Source of the DNA: Flavobacteriales bacterium
Lineage (GTDB): Bacteria; Bacteroidota; Bacteroidia; Flavobacteriales_F; PHOS-HE28
Assembly: GCA_016721005.1 (NCBI GenBank)
Contig: JADKJM010000019.1
Span: forward strand, 558,001 to 622,000
Reading direction: 5' to 3'
Length of the DNA: 64,000 nt
In this document: positions 16,926 through 25,054 of the stretch, piece after piece
How positions within the stretch are numbered: the first letter of the stretch is position 1
Layout of the letters: each line of letters starts with the position of its first letter
The notes under the pieces: generated by a model
What the model saw: only the letters and a program-made list of their open reading frames with translations
The model's database searches: none
Told to the model about the DNA's origin: nothing
Program-made: the position numbers and the translations under genes

Positions 16926-17894
16926 ATGCTCGCTGGTCTTTTCCGCAGCAACCAACCCGCCGTCCTGCTGGTGCTGCCGGTAGTGGTGGCCGGGCTCTTC
17001 CTGCCCTGTTTTTGGCACGAACCTGTAGCACCAGGAATGATGATGCCGTTGGCCGCTGCGGTGGCATCAATGATCGGACCGTCCGCGTGGGCCGGTGTAT
17101 TGCTTGGGTTGCTTCTGGTCATGAGCATCGCCGTTCAACTAGCACTGCTCATGAATGCACTGGAATTCATGGACAGGCGCAACCATCTCGTGGCATTTCT
17201 TTTTCCGGTTGCCTTGGCTGGCTTGGGCGGAGGGCTGGGGTATGACCCCGCACTGCTGGGCATGCCCTTCGTCCTGATGGCGCTGCGCCGGACCTGGTCC
17301 GTCGGCAACGCGGACCCCGCACTTGGCGCATCGTTCAATGCGGGGTTGCTGATCGGCCTCGCGGCGATGTGCTACCTGCCCTATGCGTTCCTCATCGCCG
17401 TGCTCTGGGCATCCAGTTCGGTCATCCGGCCGTTCGCATGGCGAGAGTATGTGCTTCCCGTGGTCGGCATGGCGCTGCCCTTCTACTTCGCGTGGGTCGT
17501 GTTGAACTTGACGGACCGGCTTCCTTGGAAACCCTTGCATACGATCCTGAGTCCCGATGCCGATCCCATGATCCTTTCCGGGAGTAGCGTACAAGTCGCG
17601 TTCATGGTTCTCATGGCATTGGTGATCCTGGTCGCCTTGTTCGCCTTCTCCTCCGGGTACGCGCGGAGCATCATCCGGGGCAAGAACCTGCGCTCCTCCC
17701 TGTTGGCGTTCGCGTTGGCATTGACGGTCATCATGTTCATGCTGCATTTGATCAAAGACTCCTTTCCGGCGGTGCTCGCGGCGGTGCCGTGCGCGATCTT
17801 CGGGGGATATGCTTTCGTTGCGCCTAGGAGGGCCTGGTTGGCGGAATGCGCAGCATTGGGGCTTTTGACACTCGCGCTGTGGGTGCGCTGGTAG
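16926..17894 (+). CDS. Polytopic membrane protein, DUF6427-like
   Basis: This 322-residue membrane protein has about eight to nine helices. It begins MLAGLFRSNQPAVLLVLPVV, with the short amphipathic start (FRSNQP) that precedes the first helix in this family. Other helices include FLFPVALAGLGGGLGYDPAL and ALALTVIMFMLHLIKDSFPA. It is divergent from the DUF6341-like gene and 18 bp upstream of purQ. This order (purD, DUF6341, DUF6427) is the one I associate with Flavobacteriia and is the main basis for the name. No catalytic motif is seen. A role in surface glycan or lipid assembly is possible but not supported by sequence. Confidence 0.72.
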   Translation: MLAGLFRSNQPAVLLVLPVVVAGLFLPCFWHEPVAPGMMMPLAAAVASMIGPSAWAGVLLGLLLVMSIAVQLALLMNALEFMDRRNHLVAFLFPVALAGLGGGLGYDPALLGMPFVLMALRRTWSVGNADPALGASFNAGLLIGLAAMCYLPYAFLIAVLWASSSVIRPFAWREYVLPVVGMALPFYFAWVVLNLTDRLPWKPLHTILSPDADPMILSGSSVQVAFMVLMALVILVALFAFSSGYARSIIRGKNLRSSLLAFALALTVIMFMLHLIKDSFPAVLAAVPCAIFGGYAFVAPRRAWLAECAALGLLTLALWVRW

Positions 17895-17899
17895 CGGGC

Positions 17900-17907
17900 T
17901 AACTTCG
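17900..17907 (+). promoter_or_regulatory. -7 box directly before purQ start
   Basis: TAACTTCG is separated from ATG 17913 by only 5 nt. If it works as a Bacteroidota -7 box, transcription would start at or within a base or two of the ATG. Confidence 0.5.
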
Positions 17908-17912
17908 CAACC

Positions 17913-18602
17913 ATGAAATTCGGAGTCGTCACCTTCCCCGGCAGCAACTGCGATGAGGATATGATCCATGTGCTGGAAACCCTCATGGGCCAGCAGGTGG
18001 AGCGGCTTTGGCACAAGGAGCACGACCTGAAGGGATCCGATATGGTGATCCTTCCCGGTGGGTTCTCCTATGGCGACTACTTACGCAGTGGCGCGATCGC
18101 ACGGTTCTCGCCGATCATGCAAGAGGTGATCGCGCATGCCAAAAAGGGTGGTCTCGTCTTCGGTGTTTGCAATGGATTCCAAGTGCTGTGCGAAGCAGGG
18201 CTCGTGCCCGGTGCGTTGCTGCACAACGAAGGACAGAAATTCATCTCGAAGAACATCTTCATCCGGCGCGCGACCGGGAACAGTGCTCTCACGAACGCGG
18301 TGCCCGACAAGGCGCTGCGGATCCCGATCGCACACGGCGAAGGGAGGTACCATGCGGATGCCGCCACGCTGAAAGCCCTGAAGGACAACGACCAGGTGAT
18401 CTTCCGGTACTGCGATGCGGACGGGAAGATCACCGATATGGCGAACCCGAACGGCAGTAAGGAGAACATCGCGGGGGTGTGCAACAAGGAGCGCAACGTC
18501 TTCGGCATGATGCCGCACCCGGAGCGTGCGTGTGACGAACGGCTCGGGAACACCGACGGCCGCTCGCTCTTCGCTTCCTTGTTGAAGGAGGTACTGGCCT
18601 GA
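17913..18602 (+). CDS. purQ: Phosphoribosylformylglycinamidine synthase subunit PurQ
   Basis: This 229-residue class I glutamine amidotransferase supplies ammonia to PurL for FGAM formation in purine synthesis. MKFGVVTFPGSNCDEDMIHV opens the domain. The nucleophile elbow is FGVCNGFQVLCEAGLLPG-like (GVCNGFQ, Cys near 89). IPIAHGEGRYH and the catalytic pair in MMPHPERACD complete the triad. Length is standard for the split PurS/PurL/PurQ system. It abuts the convergent CotH gene through a shared TGATCA. purL and purS are not in the window. Confidence 0.96.
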   Translation: MKFGVVTFPGSNCDEDMIHVLETLMGQQVERLWHKEHDLKGSDMVILPGGFSYGDYLRSGAIARFSPIMQEVIAHAKKGGLVFGVCNGFQVLCEAGLVPGALLHNEGQKFISKNIFIRRATGNSALTNAVPDKALRIPIAHGEGRYHADAATLKALKDNDQVIFRYCDADGKITDMANPNGSKENIAGVCNKERNVFGMMPHPERACDERLGNTDGRSLFASLLKEVLA

Positions 18603-20681
18603 TCAAGGCGCGATCGGGCGGAAGCCCACGCGCACTTGGTGAGTACGCGAGATGTCCGTGGTGATCACCGGGCCTTCTCCATCCACACCGTTCCAGTTCG
18701 CGAATTCATAGCCATCGGCGGCACGCGCTTCCAATTTCATTGGTACGCCACTGAAACAACGGACCTCATGTCGGCCGGGGCCGAGCGGAACACCTTCGAG
18801 AAAGAGGACACCTTGATCCGCTGGCGGAACGTGGATCGTGATCGTGCGGAGCTTCCGATGCGTTCGGGATGCGAGGTGTTCGAACAGGTGTTGCGGCCGC
18901 ACTTGAATGAACCGTTCCACTTCGGCGAGTGATGCCGTCGGCGAAGGGGTTTCCAATGCAAGCTCCCAGCGTTTGTGATCCGCGAGCAGTTCCCCTTCAT
19001 GAGCACGGAAGATGCTGTCGACCACATGAACGGCGTGGACTGGATCGAGCGCGGTGGCTTGAAGTGTCGTGATGCGTGCAAGCAATCGTTGTTGGAGGAT
19101 CGGATGCGAGAGAAGCTGAGGAACATAAGGCGTTTCCAGTGCTTGGGCCGAGGCCATGCGCTCCACGGCATTCTCTTCCGGTAGCGACCAAAGGTCCATG
19201 TCGAACAGCACCCAGCGCCATCGACCGCCCGGAACACGTGGGCGGTAGCAACGCACGTTCAGGTCATGATCCGCACGGCCGGTCCACAGATCAATACAAG
19301 CAAGGTCGATCAAACTGCGCGTGTCGATCATCGCATCGATGCTGTCGATCGGAGCACCGCGCAATAACAACTGCTGGGCGCGCAGGAAGTGCTTGTTCTT
19401 GCCGTCAAGTGCAAGCGCGGACGGACCTTCGAGAACATCCAACGCTTCAGCACCACAACGCTGCGCCAACCATTGGGCATCCTTGCTCGGCATCCAACGG
19501 TACAGGCCCCAATATGCCGCGTCGAGGTACAAGGGCATCGCCACCGATGGCTGAACATCCACTTCCAACCCGTGTCTGCGTACGATCTCCTCGATCAGCA
19601 CATTGCGAAGGAAGGCGTGGGCCCCGGCATCCGCACGGAGCATTCCTTCCGAAGAGCGCGTTCCATCGGCGAACAGGAAACCCGAGTCAGGACTTCCGTA
19701 ACGATCACGCGCGTAGATCTTGAAGGATCGTTTCTGTGCGCTTCGCGATCCGCTCCCGCTGATGCGTACCCCGACATGCATGGTCATCGTGTCGGCCAAT
19801 TGGATGATCGTCGGTCGCTCCCACGCATCACCCTTGCGCGTGAAGTTGCTTGCTATTCCCGGTGTGTAGATGCCTAGGCTATCGCCCCATAGATCCGCAG
19901 GATCCAGCGTGAGCGTGATAGGATCGGTCGTCGTTGTTCCAAACAAGTAATTCACGCACAACTCTTCACTTGGCAATTGAGCTTCCCCGAAGGATCGCGC
20001 GCGAACGACCGTGCTCTTGGTGATGTGGATCGGTCCGGAGAATCCGGCGCCGTAGGTCGCGGTAGGAGTGCTGCCATCGAGCGTATATCGAATGGTGCAG
20101 TTGGATCCACCGGAGAGTGTAAGATCGAAAGGGTCGAGGTGCGAGGTCTCGATCACATCCGCCTTCGGCATAGCGCACCGCGAACGGATCGCTTGCATGT
20201 CAGCGGTCCTATTCATCGCTCCCGGAGAGGGGTCCACCATGAAACTCCATCCGGTCGAACCATCCGGCAATCGCCCCATGCTCACATCGGCGGGGAGTGC
20301 AGGGTACGTGAAGAGGTCGTGGATCGCATGGCCATTCGGTTCTATCAACAACAAAGCACCACCGGAACGGTTGAGCGTGAAGCCAAGATGATCCGCACCA
20401 CGGTCCGGATGCGTGTCGCACCAGAGTAGCCGATGGCCACGAGCAGGAACGATCAAGGAGCCTTCGATCACGTGTTGACGGCCGTTGATCGCCACGCGCC
20501 AACCAGCGAGGTCGATCGCGCGCGTGCTTGCATTGTAGAGCTCGATCCAGTCCGGAGTGTGACCATCATCATCGGTATAGCCGTTGTGGTTACTGGCAAG
20601 AACCTCGTTGATGGTCAGGCTGCTCTGCCCTTGCGCGAAAGGCGCCAACAACAACAGAGCGAACAGAGGTAGGGCGCGCAC
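18603..20681 (-). CDS. Exported CotH-type kinase with lamin-tail domain
   Basis: This secreted protein of about 692 residues starts VRALPLFALLLLAPFAQGQS, a signal peptide. A lamin-tail domain follows (LTINEVLASNHNGYTDDDG, DWIELYNASTRAIDLAGWRV). Next is a chitobiase-like Fn3 module (CTIRYTLDGSTPTATYG). A CotH-like region (VRISGSGSRSAQKRSFKIYA, YWGLYRWMPSKDAQWL, WRWVLFDMDLW) is related to spore-coat protein kinases. A C-terminal beta domain ends RVGFRPIAP. I choose GTG 20681 because a TACTTTCG -7 box lies 4 nt before it. ATG 20708 would place that box inside the gene. There is no obvious T9SS tail. The target is unknown. Confidence 0.82.
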   Translation of the reverse strand: MRALPLFALLLLAPFAQGQSSLTINEVLASNHNGYTDDDGHTPDWIELYNASTRAIDLAGWRVAINGRQHVIEGSLIVPARGHRLLWCDTHPDRGADHLGFTLNRSGGALLLIEPNGHAIHDLFTYPALPADVSMGRLPDGSTGWSFMVDPSPGAMNRTADMQAIRSRCAMPKADVIETSHLDPFDLTLSGGSNCTIRYTLDGSTPTATYGAGFSGPIHITKSTVVRARSFGEAQLPSEELCVNYLFGTTTTDPITLTLDPADLWGDSLGIYTPGIASNFTRKGDAWERPTIIQLADTMTMHVGVRISGSGSRSAQKRSFKIYARDRYGSPDSGFLFADGTRSSEGMLRADAGAHAFLRNVLIEEIVRRHGLEVDVQPSVAMPLYLDAAYWGLYRWMPSKDAQWLAQRCGAEALDVLEGPSALALDGKNKHFLRAQQLLLRGAPIDSIDAMIDTRSLIDLACIDLWTGRADHDLNVRCYRPRVPGGRWRWVLFDMDLWSLPEENAVERMASAQALETPYVPQLLSHPILQQRLLARITTLQATALDPVHAVHVVDSIFRAHEGELLADHKRWELALETPSPTASLAEVERFIQVRPQHLFEHLASRTHRKLRTITIHVPPADQGVLFLEGVPLGPGRHEVRCFSGVPMKLEARAADGYEFANWNGVDGEGPVITTDISRTHQVRVGFRPIAP

Positions 20682-20685
20682 CGGC

Positions 20686-20693
20686 CGAAAGTA
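20686..20693 (-). promoter_or_regulatory. -7 box before CotH-type gene
   Basis: On the minus strand TACTTTCG is followed by GCCG and then GTG 20681, the same 4-nt spacing seen at the DUF502 gene. It argues for the GTG over the upstream ATG as start. Confidence 0.42.
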
Positions 20694-20714
20694 GACCGTA
20701 GTCCGCACCGACGA

Positions 20715-22862
20715 TCAGCGGACCTCCGCCCCGGTAGTGAGCACATCCTTCGGCTGTACGAAGACCAACTTCCCACTAGCGTCCTCTGCCATGAGCACCA
20801 TGCCTTGACTCTCCACACCGCGCATCTTCCGCGGCTCCAGGTTGGCGACCAGCACCACTTGTTGTCCGATCAATTGTTCCGGCTCGTAGTGCTCAGCGAT
20901 CCCGCTCACCACTGTACGCGGTGCGGTTTCGCCCAGATCAACGGAAAGCTTCAAGAGCTTGTCGGCTTTCGGGATGCGTTCCGTAGCAGTGATCGTACCC
21001 ACGCGTAGATCAAGCTTCGAGAAATCGTCGAAGGTGATGTTGGGTTTGGCAGGAGCCGTTGTTCGTGTCGCTGGTTGATGAGCTTGCACAGAGCTTGTCG
21101 AAATGTTGTTCGGCTCTGTGGGATTCGGAGTCACGGGATCCATGGCATGAAGTCGTTCGACCTCGGCGGCGATGGCCGCATCGTCGATGGGTTTGAAGAG
21201 GTGTTCAGCTTTGCCAAGTGTCATCCCGGGTTTGATGAGATCGGCGCGCAACGCGTCGTCCCATTTCAGTGGTCCGAGACTAAGCATAGTGCGCAAGCGC
21301 TCCGCTGTGTGCGGGAGGAAAGGTTCCAACAGAACACTCAGTGCGGCGCTGATCCGAAGGCTGTTGAACAGGATCGTTCGCACCCGATCAGGATCGGATT
21401 TCTCCAACTTCCACGGCTCGGTATCGGTGAGGTACTTGTTACCCAAACGTGCGGCTTGCATCGCACTGGCCAACGCTTCCCGGAACCGGAAGCGATCCAC
21501 TTCCTCGGCCACTTTGTTCGGTAAGGTGTTCATCTCCGCCCATAGCAACACATCTTTTCCATCACCTCCTGCCGCCTCCGGCACTTTGCCCTCATAGTAC
21601 TTGTGGCAGAGCACGAAGACACGCTGAATGAAGTTCCCGAGGATCGCGACCAACTCGTTGTTGTTCTTGTCCTGAAAATCCTTCCACGTGAACTCGCTGT
21701 CCTTGAATTCGGGGATGATGGTAGCAAGCGTGTAGCGCAATTCATCCTGCCGGTTCGGCCAACGTTCGATGTATTCATGCAGCCACACCGCCCAGTTCCT
21801 GCTGGTGCTGATCTTCCGGCCTTCGAGGTTCAGGAACTCATTCGCGGGTACATTCTGCGGAAGCACATATCCACCGTGCAACTTGAGCAGGATCGGGAAG
21901 ATGATGCAGTGGAAGACGATGTTGTCCTTGCCGATGAAGTGGACGAGTCTTGTCATTCCGGCCTCCGAGCCGGAATCGCCCGTGAGCCACCACTTCTTCC
22001 AATCCTCGCCGTGATCCGCCGCCCATTGCTTGGTCGCACTGATGTAGCCGATCGGTGCATCCAGCCATACATACAGCACTTTTCCCTCAGCACCGGACAA
22101 AGGGACAGGCACGCCCCAGTCCAGATCGCGGGTCATTGCCCGTGGGCGCAAGCCTTCCTTCAACCAACTGTTGCACTGGCCGAGTACCTGTGGCTTCCAC
22201 TCTTTGGGGTCGTGGTGCTGTGCGCCATCCAGCTTACCGGTGTTGATCCACTCCTCCACCCATTGCTGGCTGCGGTCCATGGGAAGGAACCAATGTGATG
22301 TTGGCCGCAGCACCGGCTTGGCCCCGCTCAAGGTGCTCCGCGGGTCGATCAGATCCTTCGGGCTCAACGCACTACCGCACTTCTCGCATTGGTCGCCGTA
22401 AGCATCGGGGTTGCCACAGGTCGGGCAAGTGCCCATGATGTAGCGATCCGCTAGGAACTGCTTCGCCTCCTCATCATAGTACTGCTGTTCTTCCTGCTGG
22501 GTGAAGGCGCCGTTGGCGTGAAGCTTCAGGAAGAAATCCTGCGAGGTCTCCTTGTGCAACTCGCTGCTGGTACGGTGGTAGATGTCGAACCGGATCCCGA
22601 AGTCCTGGAACGCTTTGCCCATCATGCCGTGGTACTTGTCCACAATGGCTTTTGGGGTGCTACCCTCCTTCAGGGCGCGGATGGTGATGGCCGCCCCATG
22701 TTCGTCACTTCCACAGATGAAAAGCACCTCCTTGCCCCGCGAGCGTAGGCACCGGACGTAAATATCGGCCGGGAGGTAGGCCCCGGCGATGTGCCCGATG
22801 TGTAAGGGGCCATTGGCGTAGGGCAGGGCAGCGGTAACGGTATGGCGGGCGGGTTCCTTCAC
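20715..22862 (-). CDS. metG: Methionyl-tRNA synthetase
   Basis: This 715-residue class I synthetase charges tRNA-Met. The HIGH motif is in YANGPLHIGHIAG (residues 21-24). The zinc knuckle is CPTCGNPDAYGDQCEKCGSA. The KMSKS position reads KISTS (GRKISTSRNWAVW). The anticodon-binding part and a C-terminal tRNA-binding OB domain (FDDFSKLDLRVGTITATERI) are present, giving the long dimeric form. The start is GTG 22862, where homology begins. The frame is open to 23150, but that region is promoter and the divergent gene. Two palindromic elements lie in frame inside the gene (at 21954 and 21087) and one lies in its leader. Residues TGDSGSEAGM in the catalytic domain come from one of them. Confidence 0.95.
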   Translation of the reverse strand: MKEPARHTVTAALPYANGPLHIGHIAGAYLPADIYVRCLRSRGKEVLFICGSDEHGAAITIRALKEGSTPKAIVDKYHGMMGKAFQDFGIRFDIYHRTSSELHKETSQDFFLKLHANGAFTQQEEQQYYDEEAKQFLADRYIMGTCPTCGNPDAYGDQCEKCGSALSPKDLIDPRSTLSGAKPVLRPTSHWFLPMDRSQQWVEEWINTGKLDGAQHHDPKEWKPQVLGQCNSWLKEGLRPRAMTRDLDWGVPVPLSGAEGKVLYVWLDAPIGYISATKQWAADHGEDWKKWWLTGDSGSEAGMTRLVHFIGKDNIVFHCIIFPILLKLHGGYVLPQNVPANEFLNLEGRKISTSRNWAVWLHEYIERWPNRQDELRYTLATIIPEFKDSEFTWKDFQDKNNNELVAILGNFIQRVFVLCHKYYEGKVPEAAGGDGKDVLLWAEMNTLPNKVAEEVDRFRFREALASAMQAARLGNKYLTDTEPWKLEKSDPDRVRTILFNSLRISAALSVLLEPFLPHTAERLRTMLSLGPLKWDDALRADLIKPGMTLGKAEHLFKPIDDAAIAAEVERLHAMDPVTPNPTEPNNISTSSVQAHQPATRTTAPAKPNITFDDFSKLDLRVGTITATERIPKADKLLKLSVDLGETAPRTVVSGIAEHYEPEQLIGQQVVLVANLEPRKMRGVESQGMVLMAEDASGKLVFVQPKDVLTTGAEVR
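21087..21120. repeat. Palindromic element inside metG linker
   Basis: Perfect 8-bp arms CACAGAGC and GCTCTGTG flank an 18-bp loop containing TTGTCGAA. It encodes part of the flexible linker between the anticodon domain and the C-terminal OB domain of MetRS, where extra residues are likely tolerated. Confidence 0.6.
21954..21975. repeat. REP-like palindrome inside metG catalytic domain
   Basis: ATTCCGGC, loop CTCCGA, GCCGGAAT, preceded by TTGTC. This is closely similar to the intergenic palindromes at 6058 and 7598 (GTCATCCCGGC, GCCGGGAC). It is in frame and adds residues around SGSEAGM just before the conserved LVHFIGKD motif of MetRS. Confidence 0.75.
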
Positions 22863-22875
22863 GGGGTCGGGTCTT

Positions 22876-22897
22876 GCCCTGAGCGAAGTCGAAGGGC
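22876..22897. repeat. Short palindromic repeat in metG leader
   Basis: GCCCT...AGGGC arms surround GAGCGAAGTCGA. It lies between the metG -7 box and its GTG start, within the predicted 48-nt 5' leader. The sequence type (CTTCGACTTCGCTCAGGG on the minus strand) is known to me as a widespread dispersed repeat. Confidence 0.6.
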
Positions 22898-22910
22898 GTT
22901 CGAGGCGCGA

Positions 22911-22918
22911 CGAAAGTA
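22911..22918 (-). promoter_or_regulatory. Candidate -7 box for metG
   Basis: On the minus strand TACTTTCG precedes the GTG start by 48 nt. It supports the downstream GTG 22862 as start rather than the far upstream Met. Confidence 0.45.
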
Positions 22919-22971
22919 CCCCGCCGGACCGTTGTGGAACTCCCGGCCGCTGCGCACCTTCGTGCCCCTTT

Positions 22972-23913
22972 ATGTCAGACCTCCTCCTTCCCCCCGCATT
23001 ACGTCCCGGCGACACCATCGCCATCATACCCACTGCACGGTCGATCGTGCCTGATGAATTGCGCGACGGCATTGCCCTCGCCGAGAGTTGGGGATTGCGC
23101 GTGAAGTTGGGAACGTGTATCGGTCGCAAACACTTCCAGCAAGCAGGCACTTCACGTCAACGCGCTGCCGATCTGCAAGCAGCGATCGAGGATCCCGAAG
23201 TAAAGGCCGTGTGGTGCGCACGCGGCGGTTATGGAACCGTGCATTTGCTTCAACATATGGATCTCGCGGCGTTCAATCGCAACCCGAAATGGGTGATCGG
23301 GTTCAGCGATGTGACAGTGCTGCACAACACCTTGCACAAACTCGGTGTCGCATCTCTGCACGCACAGATGCCGTACTCGCTCGGCAAGAAATCGCAGGAA
23401 GCGCGTGAGTCCTTGCGCCGTGCGCTCTTCGGCGAACACCTTTCGGTGACGATGAATCACACTGTTGCGGAGCAACTACCCGAACCACGTACCGGTGAAT
23501 GCGAGGGCACACTCGTTGGCGGCAATCTCTCTTTGCTCTATGCGCTGCGCGGCACACCCTACGACATCGACCCGACAGGCAAGATCCTTTTTCTGGAGGA
23601 CCTCGACGAGTTGCTCTATCATGTGGATCGGATGATCATGAATCTGCGGTTGTCCGGTTGGTTCAAGAACCTCGCGGGGTTGATCGTCGGTGGAATGACG
23701 GATATGCACGACAAGGATGGTACGGATCCATTCGGGAAGACCGCCGAGGAGATGATCGCAGCGGCAATAGGTGATGCGACCTATCCGGTGTGCTACAATT
23801 TCCCGGCCGGCCACATCGCGGACAACCGTGCGTTGGTCATGGGCCAAAAAGCGAAACTCAGCGTCACCAATACCGGTGCAACGCTGAGTTTCGGGAGCTT
23901 ACCGCTCAGTTGA
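22972..23913 (+). CDS. LD-carboxypeptidase (peptidase S66)
   Basis: This 313-residue serine carboxypeptidase removes the terminal D-Ala from murein tetrapeptides, a peptidoglycan recycling step. LRPGDTIAIIPTARSI opens the domain. The catalytic Ser112 is in WVIGFSDVTVLHNTL. The partner Glu lies in GKILFLEDLDELLYHVDRM, and the His in CYNFPAGHIADNRALVMGQ. CARGGYGTVHLL is the family oxyanion motif. Length is typical and no signal peptide is seen, so it should be cytoplasmic. It is divergent from metG. The CACCTTCG 9 nt before the ATG may be its -7 box. Confidence 0.93.
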   Translation: MSDLLLPPALRPGDTIAIIPTARSIVPDELRDGIALAESWGLRVKLGTCIGRKHFQQAGTSRQRAADLQAAIEDPEVKAVWCARGGYGTVHLLQHMDLAAFNRNPKWVIGFSDVTVLHNTLHKLGVASLHAQMPYSLGKKSQEARESLRRALFGEHLSVTMNHTVAEQLPEPRTGECEGTLVGGNLSLLYALRGTPYDIDPTGKILFLEDLDELLYHVDRMIMNLRLSGWFKNLAGLIVGGMTDMHDKDGTDPFGKTAEEMIAAAIGDATYPVCYNFPAGHIADNRALVMGQKAKLSVTNTGATLSFGSLPLS

Positions 23914-23919
23914 GTTCGC

Positions 23920-24564
23920 CTAGTTCCGCTCGAACTTGTTGTAGCCAGCAGGGATCTCGAAGAGGGCAGGCTTCTGCACTCCCTTGACCACCTTGGTCAC
24001 TTCGAGGCGGCTCACTTCCGCGCCGTCCGTTTTCTGTTCGATGCCGAGCATGGGGAATACACCTGCCGCACCGGTGATCTCCAGAAAGAACACAGCCTGT
24101 TCATCCTTGCGATTGAGCGTTTCAAGTAGCGGGATGAAGAAGTTGAACTCGTCCGCGGCGACCCAATACGTGATCATGCGATCCTCCTTGGGACCTTTCA
24201 CGATCCATTTCTCGCATTTATAGCCGGCGATGTCGCGCATGTCGCCGGTCTTCTGGACCGTCGTTTCCACATCCTTGGGGAGGCGCATATTGGGTACGTC
24301 CATGTACAACTTGCGTTCGGGGCTCAACGCGATGACCGTCTTGTCGTGCGTATCCACCAACATGATGCCTTGGACCTCACCACGCGAACTCACCTCCTCG
24401 ATGCGGATGTGATCCCCTTTGATGTAGTAACGGTAAGCCGTCACTACCGGACCGGTGGATTTGGTGAACTCGACCACCCCCTCGAAGGATTGGGCGTTCA
24501 CGAGACTGGCGCTCAGCGCAAAGCCAAGTCCGATGGTTCTGAAAGTGCGTGTGATCGTTCGCAT
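23920..24564 (-). CDS. Exported DUF4412-like protein
   Basis: This exported protein of about 214 residues has signal peptide TFRTIGLGFALSASLVNAQS. The mature part (FEGVVEFTKSTGPVVTAYRY, YYIKGDHIRIEE, IMLVDTHDKTVIALSPERKL, then KTGDMRDIAGYKCEKWIVKG) matches the DUF4412 layout: a lipoprotein-carrier-like beta sheet common in Bacteroidota envelopes. The conserved IAGYKCEKW loop is present. An upstream ATG at 24576 is an alternative start. It converges with the LD-carboxypeptidase gene with a 6-bp gap. Function unknown; a periplasmic binding role is plausible. Confidence 0.8.
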   Translation of the reverse strand: MRTITRTFRTIGLGFALSASLVNAQSFEGVVEFTKSTGPVVTAYRYYIKGDHIRIEEVSSRGEVQGIMLVDTHDKTVIALSPERKLYMDVPNMRLPKDVETTVQKTGDMRDIAGYKCEKWIVKGPKEDRMITYWVAADEFNFFIPLLETLNRKDEQAVFFLEITGAAGVFPMLGIEQKTDGAEVSRLEVTKVVKGVQKPALFEIPAGYNKFERN

Positions 24565-24673
24565 GGTAGGTCTCATTTCCGGTGGGTGGTGACCCGGGGC
24601 GGTGGAATGTTCCCCAATTTTAGGGCCTTGAACGGGTGCTTTCGTCGTTGGTTACGCACCGTTCTTTCCACAG

Positions 24674-25054
24674 ATGGCCGAGCACAACCTTATTGGAGCG
24701 CAGGGGGAGCAACTGGCATGCCGCTATCTGGAGGAGCACGGTTTCGAGATCGTGGAACGCAACTGGCGCTATGGCCGTCACGAGATCGACATCATCGCGA
24801 AGCAGGGCCCCGAATTGGTATTCGTGGAAGTGAAAACACGCAGCACGGACCAGCACGGCGAGCCGGAGGAAGCGGTGAAAAAGGGCAAGCGGGGAAGGAT
24901 GATCAAAGCGGCCAATGCCTATGTACAAGCAACTGGTACCGACCTTCGCGTCCGATTCGACATTGTCAGCATCATCCTTCACCCTTCCGGGAAGCCGTAC
25001 ATCCACCACATTCCGGACGCGTTCTACCCCACCACCCATGACCGACCGTTCTGA
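24674..25054 (+). CDS. yraN: YraN/UPF0102 family nuclease-fold protein
   Basis: This 126-residue protein has the PD-(D/E)xK fold of UPF0102. GAQGEQLACRYLEEHGFEIV is the first helix and strand. The catalytic-type residues are Asp39 in GRHEIDIIAK and Glu52 and Lys54 in LVFVEVKTRS. KRGRMIKAANAY and LRVRFDIVSI complete the fold. It overlaps the following pseudouridine synthase by 17 bp. Nuclease activity has been proposed for the family, but the role is not settled. Length is standard. Confidence 0.92.
   Translation: MAEHNLIGAQGEQLACRYLEEHGFEIVERNWRYGRHEIDIIAKQGPELVFVEVKTRSTDQHGEPEEAVKKGKRGRMIKAANAYVQATGTDLRVRFDIVSIILHPSGKPYIHHIPDAFYPTTHDRPF

Noticed and set aside
22863..23150. Upstream extension of metG
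   Set aside because: The extra residues are the complement of the LD-carboxypeptidase 5' end, and a -7 box lies inside; homology begins at GTG 22862.
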